Of a DNA stretch of 64,000 nt, positions 24,701 to 37,421 are shown in pieces. A program made the position numbers and the translations under genes. The stretch covers positions 32,672,493 to 32,736,492 of the forward strand of contig OX328108.1 of assembly GCA_946811185.2 (NCBI GenBank), given 5' to 3'. The first letter of the stretch is position 1, and each line of letters opens with the position of its first letter. The notes beneath the pieces were generated by a model, which was not told where the DNA came from, ran no database searches, and worked only from the letters and a program-made list of their open reading frames with translations. Source of the DNA: Hippopus hippopus (taxonomy: Eukaryota > Mollusca > Bivalvia > Cardiida > Cardiidae).

Positions 24701-27700
24701 TGACGTCATTTATCGAAGTGCGCAAGATCACCGGAAGTTGTATGCCGGATAAAACCTTACTTCTTAAAAGTTTGTGTTGTTCGGGGAATCTTTCTATCTT
24801 GAGTCATAATCTAGATGAAATATTTCTGTAAACAGATAAATAGCTGTGGGGATCTAGCTATTCATTTTAGTGTCATAAGTAAAAAGACGTTTGCTTAGGT
24901 GCGCAAGATTACCGGACAGCATCGTATCGATTAACTTGAAATAGATATACAGAATATTAAACTGTTAGAGAAATATCGATGATATCCTACCAAAATCGGA
25001 CTTTGCTGAAGACACAATCTGACTATTCTGATTCTACTATGTAGTGTGTCATAAAAGGTAAACCTAAGATAACTGATGCAAATTTCGAGCTACGATCTCT
25101 TAGCCAGTAGGGTGATACGTCATTGCCCGCTTGTTTTCAATTAAGGTGCTTGGTCATGCCGACCCCTTTACCCTTTACTCTACACGCTACCGAAATCTGG
25201 TACTAGTGACACAAAGAAAGGGGAAACAGTTGAAGAAGAGGCAAAATATTTTTAAGGAATGAAGAGAATTTTTTTTGTTTTCATGGAGGTATGAAAAAAA
25301 AACCTAATCACACTTTTGTATGAAACCGCGTATTAATATAATATCCTTTTCATTGATATTTCATAGCGCTGTAAAACTGCTCCTTCATGACGTAAAAATG
25401 ACGTAATTCATGACGTCATTATAGTATTGAACATTTGCAGATTTAGTAGATTAATTATTAGAAGTTCAATACGCTAGAATTAAGTTGAAAATAAGATTGT
25501 TTAAACCCAGCAAAGTAACAGTGAGTTTTCAGCTCTCTCTTTGAATTTACTGTTGGATATTTTTTTTCAATATTCAGAGAAAATAAATTCAGCTAGCAAT
25601 TTGAACTTCGGACTCGCTATAAAATCAGAACGGAAAACATTATGAAATCTCGTATACATATTTGTTTACATTAGTTTGACTGCAAAAGTAGTTCCGGCAC
25701 TGCTGATTTTTTTTTTTTTTTTTTTTTTTCATGGAGCTATGAAAAAAAAAAAAAAAAAAAATTCAGCCAATCAGAACTCGCCAATGTTCATGAAAAAAAC
25801 TAATATTGAATTATTCAGAAATAATATAGAAAACATTTTGAGTGCAGAAAAAATTTCTTCCTGAGAAGCTGTTTTCATACTTTTCATACTCCTTCCCCCT
25901 TTATATGGTAAAGGGAAAGGATGTTAAACAGTTTCACTGCCTCTCTATTTTACTTCCAGATATCGACGAATGTGCTACAGAAAATGGTGGTTGCGAACAT
26001 GTGTGCTCCAACCTGAATGGAAACTATTCCTGCTCCTGTTACTCTGGCTTTTTTCTCAGTGAAGACGTCTTTTCCTGTTTAGGTGGCTAAGTATTGATAT
26101 ATAGAGCCTAACTAATTGGTTCAACAATCGGAAGATACTGTACTTTTCGTTTAAATAAAGCCAATTTGCTTTGATATCTTAAAAGGTTGCATTCATTTGA
26201 TGTAGCTAATTGGTTTTATAACTTCGAGATAACATTACATTTTTACGTAAAGGAAGGGTTTAATAACTAGAAGATAGCTGTTATCAAAACTAAGCCGTCT
26301 GTTTTAATGATAAAAAGAATTTATTTCAAACGTAACGAATTGATTTGATAACTGAAACAAAGCATTTATTTAGATGTTGCCAATTGCTTTGAAAAATGAA
26401 ACAATCTATTTATTTCAACTTAGTTGCTTTGATAACTTAAAGATAACATTCATTTAAACTTAACCGATTGGTTTGATAACAAAAGATTAGTCTTAATTTA
26501 TATTTGATCGACAGGTTTGATAACCAAAAGATAGCATTCAGGTTTAAACTAGTCAAAATATTGAGAAACACAGTAGTTTGATTCATAGTATTTTACTCAT
26601 TCTGCGAGATATTGACCGAGTCTCTGTGTGAGCTGTAACCAAAACATGGCAATCATGTAAAGTTAGGCAATTGTTTTGATAACGAAAGGACATCATTCAT
26701 TTTAACTTAGTCGATTCTTTTGATATTGAGAACTAAGCCACTATAAGATTTAGCCAGTAGGTTTGATAACCATATTATTAAATCTCTTTCTCATGAATCA
26801 GGCACACAACGTTGCTTTGTATCACTTTATTGTTTTATGTTTAGAAGGAACTCACTGATATCGTTCACAGTGAAGTTTATTTTCTTTATTGCTGGCTCAG
26901 TTGAACAATCTTTACTAGTTTTGTTAGTTTGTTAGTGATAATTGTACGTTTGAGAAAAGATTATGTTTGAGCCATGATCTTGTAAAGGGTGTTTTAATAC
27001 ATCTCCGTGATGCATCATACCAAACAAGACACCACATAATGATTGGTTCTTAATATCCATTTCGTGCAACAATCAACAGGATATGGAGGTAGAATGTTCA
27101 TTTGACAAGCAGAAAATTTACAAATAGCTAAAAGTTTCGACTCAGGTCTGCCTCCTCGGACTGCTCAGGCTGACATGGTAGATACTTTTTGGAGTACTAA
27201 GCCGCATTCTTACAGAGTATAGCTTATTGAGTTTCATTACTTCATGTGTCTCTAGTCTTTCCGGACTTCTCTTTTGAATTTGTTTTTGTTTGCATTTTTT
27301 TTTTCCTTGTTACAATACATGAAGAGTTATTGTTTCTGTCCCACTCTTTCCCACTTTTTACCATGGATCACTAATATCTGACCAAATATTTGTCATAGAC
27401 AACAAAAACAGTTTTACGACTGATATTTCACGAAACAAACTTAAAAATGTATAGGCATCTGTTAAAAATCAAAACAATAACAGGTTAAGAATCGCATGTT
27501 GCATTGCAGATTAAACATAATCCTGCAAAGGTTTTTTACAACAGATATTGACGAGTGTGCCGAGGAGAATGGCGGCTGTTCCGATATTTGTACAAACACA
27601 TACGGTAACTTCTCTTGTTCCTGCCACGATGGGTTTGTGACACAAGATGGAACTACATGTGTTGGTAAGTTGTTTAGGTTAACCCTTAGGCTGTTAAGCT

Positions 27701-30700
27701 CGAGTCAAGGACCTTTTTCGGACAATGTAGATCAAGATCAGACTGCACAGAACGTGCAGTCTGATCTTTGATCTACACTGTCCGATAAGGAGATATTTTT
27801 CCCCCTAAAATAACTTTGAAATTACAAAATTTTGGTTTTTACACTCGGCTTGAAAGTCTTACTTCTCTTATTCAGAAGGATAAGGGTTAAGATGCGTTAT
27901 GATGATGATGATGATGATGACGATGACTATTATATTTCAAGTGTTGTTAAAGTTTCGGGTTGGTATGTTGTATCACCATTTCTAATGTATAACTTGATTT
28001 TTATGACTTAGGTTTTCGAGATCCAAGGCAAAATTCGAACAGATAATTGGGTCCCACATAACTGCTTCCAAGCGTTGTAGCCGGTACAAACAAGTCTTCT
28101 AATCAAAGGGTCACTGGTTCGATTCAAAGCTCAGCCGAATTGTTTCCGAGGATTGATCATAGTCGTTGCAATTGGATTTATTCATTAACCTGAAAGGTGT
28201 TTCACCCATCTTTTTGTAAGAAAGCAACCTTTGACTTTTTAAAGAGTGGTCTACGAAGTACTAGTTTAAAAAAAAAACCTAGAAAACTTAGATGCGTGCA
28301 CTGGTCCCCGCAATATGATGGGGGAAAAAATGATTGCACTTTTACATCATTTGCATTGTTCTTCAGGAGGTCCTGGATGGCTCATTTATTAGAATGGTGG
28401 ATTTGTAATCCAGAAATTATGAGTTCGGTCCACACCACCATAACTGGTTTATTGGATGTCATTGGACACGGCACTGCATACCTTTAACCCAAGACACCCA
28501 TGAATAAGTGAGATTTTGCCGAGATGACTTGAGAATTATTGAAAGCTGCATAATACACCATTCAAACAAACAAATATTTTTTTCAGACAATGACGAATGT
28601 GTTTTCAACAATGGCGGCTGCTCCCAAATCTGCCTAAACACCAATGGAAGTTTCACCTGCGACTGTCATGTGGGCTACCAGTTAAGTGGCGACGGGTCCA
28701 CGTGCAATGGTAAGAGATAAACGCGTTAACTTTTCCAGCGCCAAATAAATAAACTCGGCCTCTTTCGACGAAATACAATTCGTTGAAACCTTACAAAGAT
28801 TTTAATTATATAGGCTTGACTAAAAAAGTGGACGGCATAGATCAAAGATCAGACTGCACGTTCTGTGCAGTCTGATCTTGGTCTATGTCCTCCGCAAAAG
28901 TCACTGTTTTTCCCTATGGTGCCGAAAGGGTTAAAGATATCTCAGTTTTGCTAAAACGTACTTTATTTCATAAATGGCCACTCAAACGATTCGAAAACCT
29001 TGCTGATAACAGTAGCTGCTCATGATTCTGTCCTAATCGTTATGCCGCTAGGCACGACCCAAGGACCTTTTGCGGACAATGTCGATCAAGATCAGACTGC
29101 ACAGAACGTGCAGTCTGATCTTGGATCTACACTGTCCGATAAGGAGATGTTTTCCTAAAAAAAATACCTTTGAAAGAAAAATATTTGGGTTTTACTATCG
29201 GCTTGAAAGTTTAATTTCACTTATATGGCAGGTTATGAGTTTACATCAATAGGAGTTTTTATTTACACCTGTCATTTTAGATATAAGCAGAAATATTAAA
29301 GCAACAATAAAGGCTAAATGTAAACAAAGCAGGTATTTAAATGCATTTGAATATATATCATACCATTTAAAAGAATGAAAATTATTGTGAAGATGACAAT
29401 CTGTTATTGAACTGTCAGTTCAAGTGTTAGTCGCTGAAAGCGAAATTAATTTCAAAACTATAGGTGAAAACCTGCCAGGTAGCTGTGTCTTTTGTTTACT
29501 TTTTGCCTGTTTTTAGAATTCTTTTTTCTGCCAGCAACTAACTTATGGCCCGACCACACGATAACAGACTGTCATCTCCACAATATTTTCCATATTATGA
29601 CACCGGCTTTGATATTTTGGCCTTTACTGGGCCTTTAACTGTTACCACAGAAAGTGTAAAGGTAGAGGGCGTAAAACTTAAGACGCTCTCTCACTATTGC
29701 GTATCGGCTTGCGTATGTACGGCGTATCGCGATAAGAAAGGAACGCCGCGACAACGCCGCAGTAACGTCAACTTACGTAGCTAATACTCTTTGTTACGTA
29801 GCACGATCTCCTTGTACGCGAAGGTGCGACGTCTTTTTAAGTCTGCACTTAAAAATACGTAGCACAAACGTAGCAGCTCCGATACGCCATGCTTATGTCA
29901 CACATACGCCGTTAAAGCGTAAACAACGCAGCAGTGACGCCACGGGAACGTAGCTCGAACACTTATTACGTCACGCGAATGTATTGGTTAAGATGAAAGG
30001 TTTGACTTATTTTGAACGAATGACAGCAACGAAGTGAGCAGAGCCGTTTTCCGTCGGTTACCGCCGTATTTACACAATGTCAAGGCTGGACATAAGAAAG
30101 GACGTCGTGCTAACGAAGCAGTTACGCCACGCTTACGCTTCAGTACGCCGTGCTTTACGTCCCTTGAAATCCATACGAACACAGACACGCCGCAGAAACG
30201 CCACAGAAACGTCGAACATACGCCGTGTCTTTAATTTTGAACAAAATACGCCTCAGTTCTTGGCGATTGACCCGCGTAAAGAAATTTTGTTGCATACGCC
30301 GCTGATACGCAATAGTGAGAGAGTAGCATTAGTTTAGTTGAGCTGAAAGGTATTTCATTTCATAAATGGCTGTTCTTAAAATATTTACATTGCCAGTAAA
30401 TCAAAATAAATGAAACATTCTTTATGTTTGTCTGTTGGTTTGTTTGTATGGTGTTTAACGCCGTTTTCAACATTATTTCAGTTATATCGCGGCGGCCAGT
30501 GCACATATCTATGCTTTCCTGGAGTCTCTTATACCAGTACTCTGCACAATTTTCTTTCCAAGCCACTGGCTGCTTTCCCACATAATCATCGTCGAAACAA
30601 TGGTCAGCGGTGGGAGAGGAATGAATCCTGTCGCAGTGACTATCATCAATCCTCAGAAGGAAATTGGCCGGGCCAGGGGTCGTAGCCAGGGATCGAACCC

Positions 30701-33700
30701 TGGACCCCGTGTTCTCAAGTCCTGCACGCTACCGACTGAGTTACCGGGGCTCGGCAACATTCTTTATGTAAAAAGGGCTGAATGCATTTGCAAAATGTGT
30801 CTACTCGCGTCAGGCTGTGCAGTCCCCGCAGACTAACATGGGTCGAAAATTTTACTATTCGTAAATATTCTGCATGTCCTAGGACCATTCTCCCTAATTA
30901 TCCAGTTGGACAGAATTTTCTTTTTTTAATCGATCTATTTTTATATAAAGACTTGTTTGGTATAATGCATCCACGAGTTACATTTAACCCCCTTTTGCCA
31001 CGCAGGCTAATCCGAGACGGCACTTTACGACTACATTAGATTTTGTGCCAGTCGACTGGCGCAAAACAGAAAATTACATAAAAACGGAATGTGTCGTTTC
31101 GGATTAGCCTGCGCGTACTGCGCAGGCTGATCCGACACGACGCTTTACGCAAATGTCCGAATGTCCCTTTTCACGGGCTGCACGCCATATAGTGGAGTCC
31201 TTGTCTCATGCAGAAAGCTCTTTTGTTGTGTAAATCGAACCTTATAAAAATCTTTCAAAATCGTAATTAATACATAATTGAAATCTGTCAATACTCCTCC
31301 ATGTATATCTAAATAATTCAAATCTTTCAACAAATAAAAATGTTACTAAGCTCTCTGAAGGCTTATTCAATAACATTTTTCGAAATTCCTTTTGAATTAA
31401 AGAATCTCAAACGCAATCTTTTATATTTTAATATCAGATTTTTTATATTTTCCAGATGTAGATGAATGTAATACCGACAATGGCGGATGCTCTTACATGT
31501 GCCACAACAACGTGGGAAGTTTTACATGTTCCTGTCGTCAGGACTGTGTTCTAATGAACGACAACCGTACCTGTACAGGTTTGTAACTAAAACGGCAGTA
31601 TTATTATAGTTTTTGTGACACATTTTCCAAACAGAAGACTCTGTGTATTGCAGCGGATTCTTGTAGCTTTTGAATTTATTGTGCTCGCCGAGCCCCGGTA
31701 GCTCAGTCGGTAGCGTGCAGGACTTGAGAATAGGAGGTCGTGGGCTCGATCCCCGGCTCGGCCAATTTCCCTCCGAGGATTGATGATAGTCATTGCGACA
31801 GGATTCATTCCACTCCCACCGCTGATCATTGTTTCGACAATTGGTTATGTGGGAAAGCAGCCAGTGGCTTGGAAGGAAAAATTGTGCGGAGTACTGGTAA
31901 AAGAGACTCCAGGAAAGCATGGATAGGTGCACTGGCCGCCGCGATATAACTGAAATAATGTTGAAAACGGCGTTAAACACCAAACAATCAATCAATCAAT
32001 CAGTCAATCATTTATTGTCCTCGGACGCGTGTCATGACGCTGTGGAAAGGCTATGTCTAGCCCTTTACCAAACGACGAAATTTTTCCACCATTCCAAATT
32101 TAAAGCATTTACAGACAAAAATTCAACTATGGTTCATATGATGGAATCTGTTTTTCATGGGGCAGAAAACATAGTGGGAAAAGGAGAAAATGCTGGTTAC
32201 CAGCATTTTCTCCATTTCCCACAATGTTTTCAAAAGCTGTCTTTGTTAATGTCGTTAAAACTCGGGATTGTGTGCTAAAGAGTTACCCATTGTGAGAAAA
32301 TTTTAGGTTTTGTTTTTGTATTGGAGTTTAAAGCCATTTCAACTGCTTAGGTCATATCATGGCGGTCAGTGACGCACCCATGTGTTTCATGGCTTTCTCA
32401 CACCAGTACCGACACAACTTTCTTTCCAAAGCCACTGACTACTTTTCTCATATGCATCAGAGGTGAGAGGCAAAATATCGCCGGAAAGAAGGTTCGCCGC
32501 AACCGGGAATCGAACCCACAACCTCCAGGTCATGAGTCAGATACGCTAACCACTGAGCTACCCGGCCGGGCAGAAAATTTTTAGGCTATCTATTTTGAAA
32601 GATCCAAGCCCCGTTAGTGCAGTCGGGTAGCGTACAGGACTAGATAATAGGGGGGGGGGTCACTGGTTCGAATCCATAGATTGGCCAGGTTCTTTCAGAG
32701 GATTGGTGATAGTCATTGCGACAGGACTCATTCCGCTCTCACCGCTGATCATTGTTTCGACGATGGATACGTGGAAAAGCAGCCAGTGGCTTGGAAAGAA
32801 TATTGTGCAAAGTACCGGTAAAAAATAACCCCAGGAAGGCACGATTAGGTGCACTGGCCGCCGCCATTTAACCGAAATAATGTTTAATATGACCAGGGGT
32901 TACTTTTTACCAGTTTTGAAGGGTTTAACGTGTCATATGTATTGCAGATCTGAACGAGTGTGAAATTGAAAACGGAGGCTGCTCACATGTATGTGAAAAC
33001 AAAGCACCCGGCTATTTGTGTTCCTGTCACGAAGGATTTGAGATAACTTGGGATAATCATACTTGCATAGGTACGGACATCGTTGACCCATATAGATCTA
33101 CTTCTTTCTCCGTTTACACTCCTTTTCTTACTGTGGGTAACCGACGACGAGTTATGGGGGTTTTTTTTTGTTTGTTTGTTTTCTTGATTTCGCTGCTTCA
33201 TCTCATTGGTCCTTCAAACGAATTTGCAGCGAGCGACTCACTCAAACATTCTTATAAAATATGAATAGTTATGGTAAATTAAAGGCCCAGTAAAGGCCAA
33301 AATGTCAAAGCAGGGGTCATAATACATTTAAATTTAAATCATACCATTTAAAAGTATGAAAAACATTGTGGACATGACAGTCTGTTATCGTGTGGTCGGG
33401 CCATATGTTAGTCGCTGGCAGAAAAAAAGATTTTTAAAATCAGGCAAAAAGTAAACAAAGACACAGCTACCTGGCAGGTTTTAACCTAGTTATGAAATTA
33501 ATTTCTCTGTCAGCAACTAACACTTGGACCGACCGTACAATGACAGATTGTCAACTTCACAATAATTTCCATACTTTTAAATGGAATCATATAAATTCAA
33601 ATGCATTTAAACACCCGCTTTGTTTACTTTTAGGCTTTATTGTCACTTTAAGGCCTAAAACACGAGTATATGTGAAAACATTGCTCATGGGAAGAGGAAA

Positions 33701-36700
33701 TGTTGCACGTTACGTGCAAGTGCTCCTTTTCGCACAATATTTAAAGTTAAAACTGCTATATAAATGAAACGAAAATTTCTACTCAATATTAAAACCCAAA
33801 TATTGCGGTTTCAAAGTTGATTTCTCCTGAAAGACAATACCATAACGGATAGTGTAGAACAAAGGTCAAAGATCGAAGATCAGACTGCACATTTTATGCA
33901 GTCTGATCCTGATCTACACTCGTGTACACAGTTTGCTTACGACAAAATAAATGAGCCATGCTCTGGCAAAAGGGGTCATAAAGCATCTCCATGATGCATT
34001 GTGCTAAACCAATCATCACATAATGATGGATCCAAAATATCCCTTTTTTTTAACAACCATGTCAATCATAAGGTAGACTGGTCCTTTGACGTACAAAAAA
34101 TTGACCAATAGCGAAAACTTTCGGCCCAGGTCAGCCTGCGCGAAATGCGCAGGCTGACCTGGGTCGATACTTTTCGCAGATGCATTAAGCCCCCTTTTCA
34201 CAGAGCAGAGCTCAAATGTGACTCAAATCATGAAATTTGTGTTTAAAAGAGAAAGTAATATTTTGGGAAGGGAGATATGCTGGTAATATTTTCTTGGATA
34301 TTAAGATTCTGAAATTAAGTTAGCAACATTTGCGTGAATCTTCGCCGAGCTTTCAATTCTTTTCTGCTCGTCAAATATTTTGCTGCAAAGGTCTATGCAA
34401 AATTTCTATTGCAGATATTGACGAGTGTGAAAGAAACACCTCTAAATGTACAGATTTCTGTATCAACAAGTTTGGCGGATATAACTGTTCATGTAAAAGA
34501 GGATTTCGACTGGCAGACGACAACTTCACCTGTATTGGTAAGTGTCAAATGATAGCGTCTTCTAATAACTACATTTCCATTGTCCGTTTCCCCGTATTTC
34601 TGCGCTATACAAGTAACACGTTACACATGTTAAAGAAACATTATACAGCAAATTTAATAAAGCATAGGTGCTTAGAATTATAATTTTCTTTTATGCTATT
34701 CAGTAGTTTATAGAAATCTAACAGTGAATTATATTCTGATAATTCACCGTTGAATGTTATAACTTTTATTTTTGACATTACCACGGATATTTATAGAACA
34801 TGAATAATTTTCAGCGGGGGAGTGTCACGATTTTATATCGTTGTCAACATCACTCGTGACGTCATTATTAGACCTAGTCCATATCCAACTACATTGAAAA
34901 GATATATTTCGCATGAAAACCGCACATTTTTTTTTTTTTCACAATGAGAAAAAACTAGGCGTGAAAATAAAAGTTAGAGTGAAGAGCATAAAAGAAATCG
35001 GATAATTGTTTGTTTCGGTGTCTGATCAAAATTTCAAATTACTTTCATCTCGTGAAAAGCGAAGACCAAATTTTCACTCGTTGCTTCGCCTCTCATGAAA
35101 ATACAGCCTTTCCTTCTCACTCAGTGAAAGAAATTTCGATATTACACCGAAACAGACTATTGTCCTCAATGTATATCATGCCGTCAAGTTTTTTTTTTGC
35201 AGAAGACATTTTCACCTGTTTTGGGTTTGTTTTTTTTGATACTCAAGATTCAAATGTCCAATTTACAGTTGAGCAATTCTTATTAGTTTGTTATTCATCA
35301 TCTTCATGCATAGTATCTTGTGTTCTTTTACGTTTCAGATATTGACGAATGTGAAACCAACACTGCAAGATGTACAGATATTTGTCAAAACGTAGTCGGG
35401 GGGTATAATTGTTCATGTAGGCTAGGATTTGTTCTGGCAGACGACAATGTCACCTGTGTCGGTAAGAATGAAAAGGATAATTGGAATTGGTTAGCTCTGT
35501 ATCAAACGAGCAAAAATGCTCATGCTCATTAAAGTAACAATAAAGCCCAAAAGTAAACAAAGCGGGTGTTTAAATGCTTTTGAATTTATATCATACCATT
35601 TAAAAGTATGTAATTATTGTGAAGTTGACAGTTCATTGTACTGTCGGTCCAATTGTTAATTGCTGACAGAGAAATTAATTTCAAAACTAAGTTAAAACCT
35701 GCCAGGTAGCTGTGTTTTTTTGTTTACTTTTTGCCTGATTTTAAAATTCTTTTTTCTGCCAGCGACTAACATATGGCCCGACCACACGATAACAGACTGT
35801 CATCTCCACAATATTTTTCATACTTTTAAATGGTATGATTTAAATTTAAATGTATTATGACACCAGCTTTGATATTTTGGCCTTTAGGCCTACTGGGCCT
35901 TTAAAGCGCAGTTGTTTGGCAAGGGGTTTAATCATTACTACATAAAAAAACTGAATTTTACGTTCCTCCAGTGGACAGTCTTTGTAAAAAGTGAAAGATG
36001 GCCAATGCTTTTTATGAGCTGAAATGATATTTTTCTTTCTTTTAATTGTTTCTCATCATGATCTAGGTCACTTGTCCTCGTGATTAGAGTAGAATTAGCA
36101 TGCAGCGTATATTCATAGTTTAAATCCGTTTATTTTTTTTGACGGAACGTTTTCCTAGATTTTGGGGGTTTTTTTTACCCTTTGGCTGCTAAGCGCGACT
36201 CACTGACCTTTTGCGAACAGCGTAGATCAAGATCAGACAGCACAGAACGTGCAGTCTGATCTTTGATCTACACTGTCCGCTAAGGAGATATTATTCCCTA
36301 AAACATACCTTTGAAACAGCAATATTTAGGTTTTTACAATCGAATTGTAAATTTCATTTTAGTTATTTATCAGGATAAGGGTTTATATGTGATGTGTAAA
36401 TTGGATGTCATGTCGCTCTGCAGAGCAATTCAGTCTTATTACGTCAATAGATCACAGGACTCTGCAGTACCAATGGACATTTTTATAGTGCCAGATTTCC
36501 GAACGATCATTATATGACCTATACCTTGTGAAAAGAAGGCATAATGTATCTGCAAAAAGTATCAATTCAAGCCAGCTTCCGCGGTCCGTGCAGGCTAATC
36601 CGAAACGACACTTTCCAATTTCTGTTTTGCGCGAGTCTACTGTAACACAAAATCTAATGTAGTCGTAAAGTGCCGTCTCGGATTAGCCTGTGCAGACTGC

Positions 36701-37325
36701 GCAGGCTGATCCGAAACGACACTTTACGCGAATGTCCGAATGCCCCTTTTCGCATGTTGCAAGCCATATGATCAGTTGGCACATCTCAAGAAACAAACAA
36801 ATATGACAATATCCAATAAATAGTGCACTGAATGTACACCGCAGATTAAGGCATCTTATTATTCAATAGAACTATTTCAACCTCGACGCTTTTACAAATC
36901 TAGCACCTCTAGCGTCTTTGTATTGTCTGAACTATTTGGCATATGGTGAACGACACATAAAGGAAAATGATAGGTTAGACCGTACTGTATGTATTTTCAT
37001 TTATAGATACAAATGAGTGTGACATAAACAACGGTGAATGCTCCGATATTTGTATAAACGAAAACGGACGACATTCATGTTCATGCTATCCTGGTAAAAA
37101 ATTGAACCCGGATAAATTCACATGTACAGGTAGGCTTTTGAATCATGTTAGAGGTAACTTTTTTTAAAATCATTTAGCGCATATGTGAATATACAATTAC
37201 TGGATCTACATTAACGTCTTAAAGAATTTGAATTCATGGAGAGCAATCGATGTTGGAAAACCGAAGAACTTTTGAAAATTTCAGGCTGACGACCTCCTGA
37301 AAAATCTTATAACTTTGAAAACATC

Positions 37326-37421
<96 letters not shown>

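Noticed and set aside
29545..30337. Arg-rich open frames on both strands
   Set aside because: Result of the CpG-rich element's composition. They cross its terminal repeats and show no domain.
31522..31995. 157-codon minus-strand frame
   Set aside because: It lies almost wholly within the plus-strand SINE and EGF9 exon; a shadow of those features.
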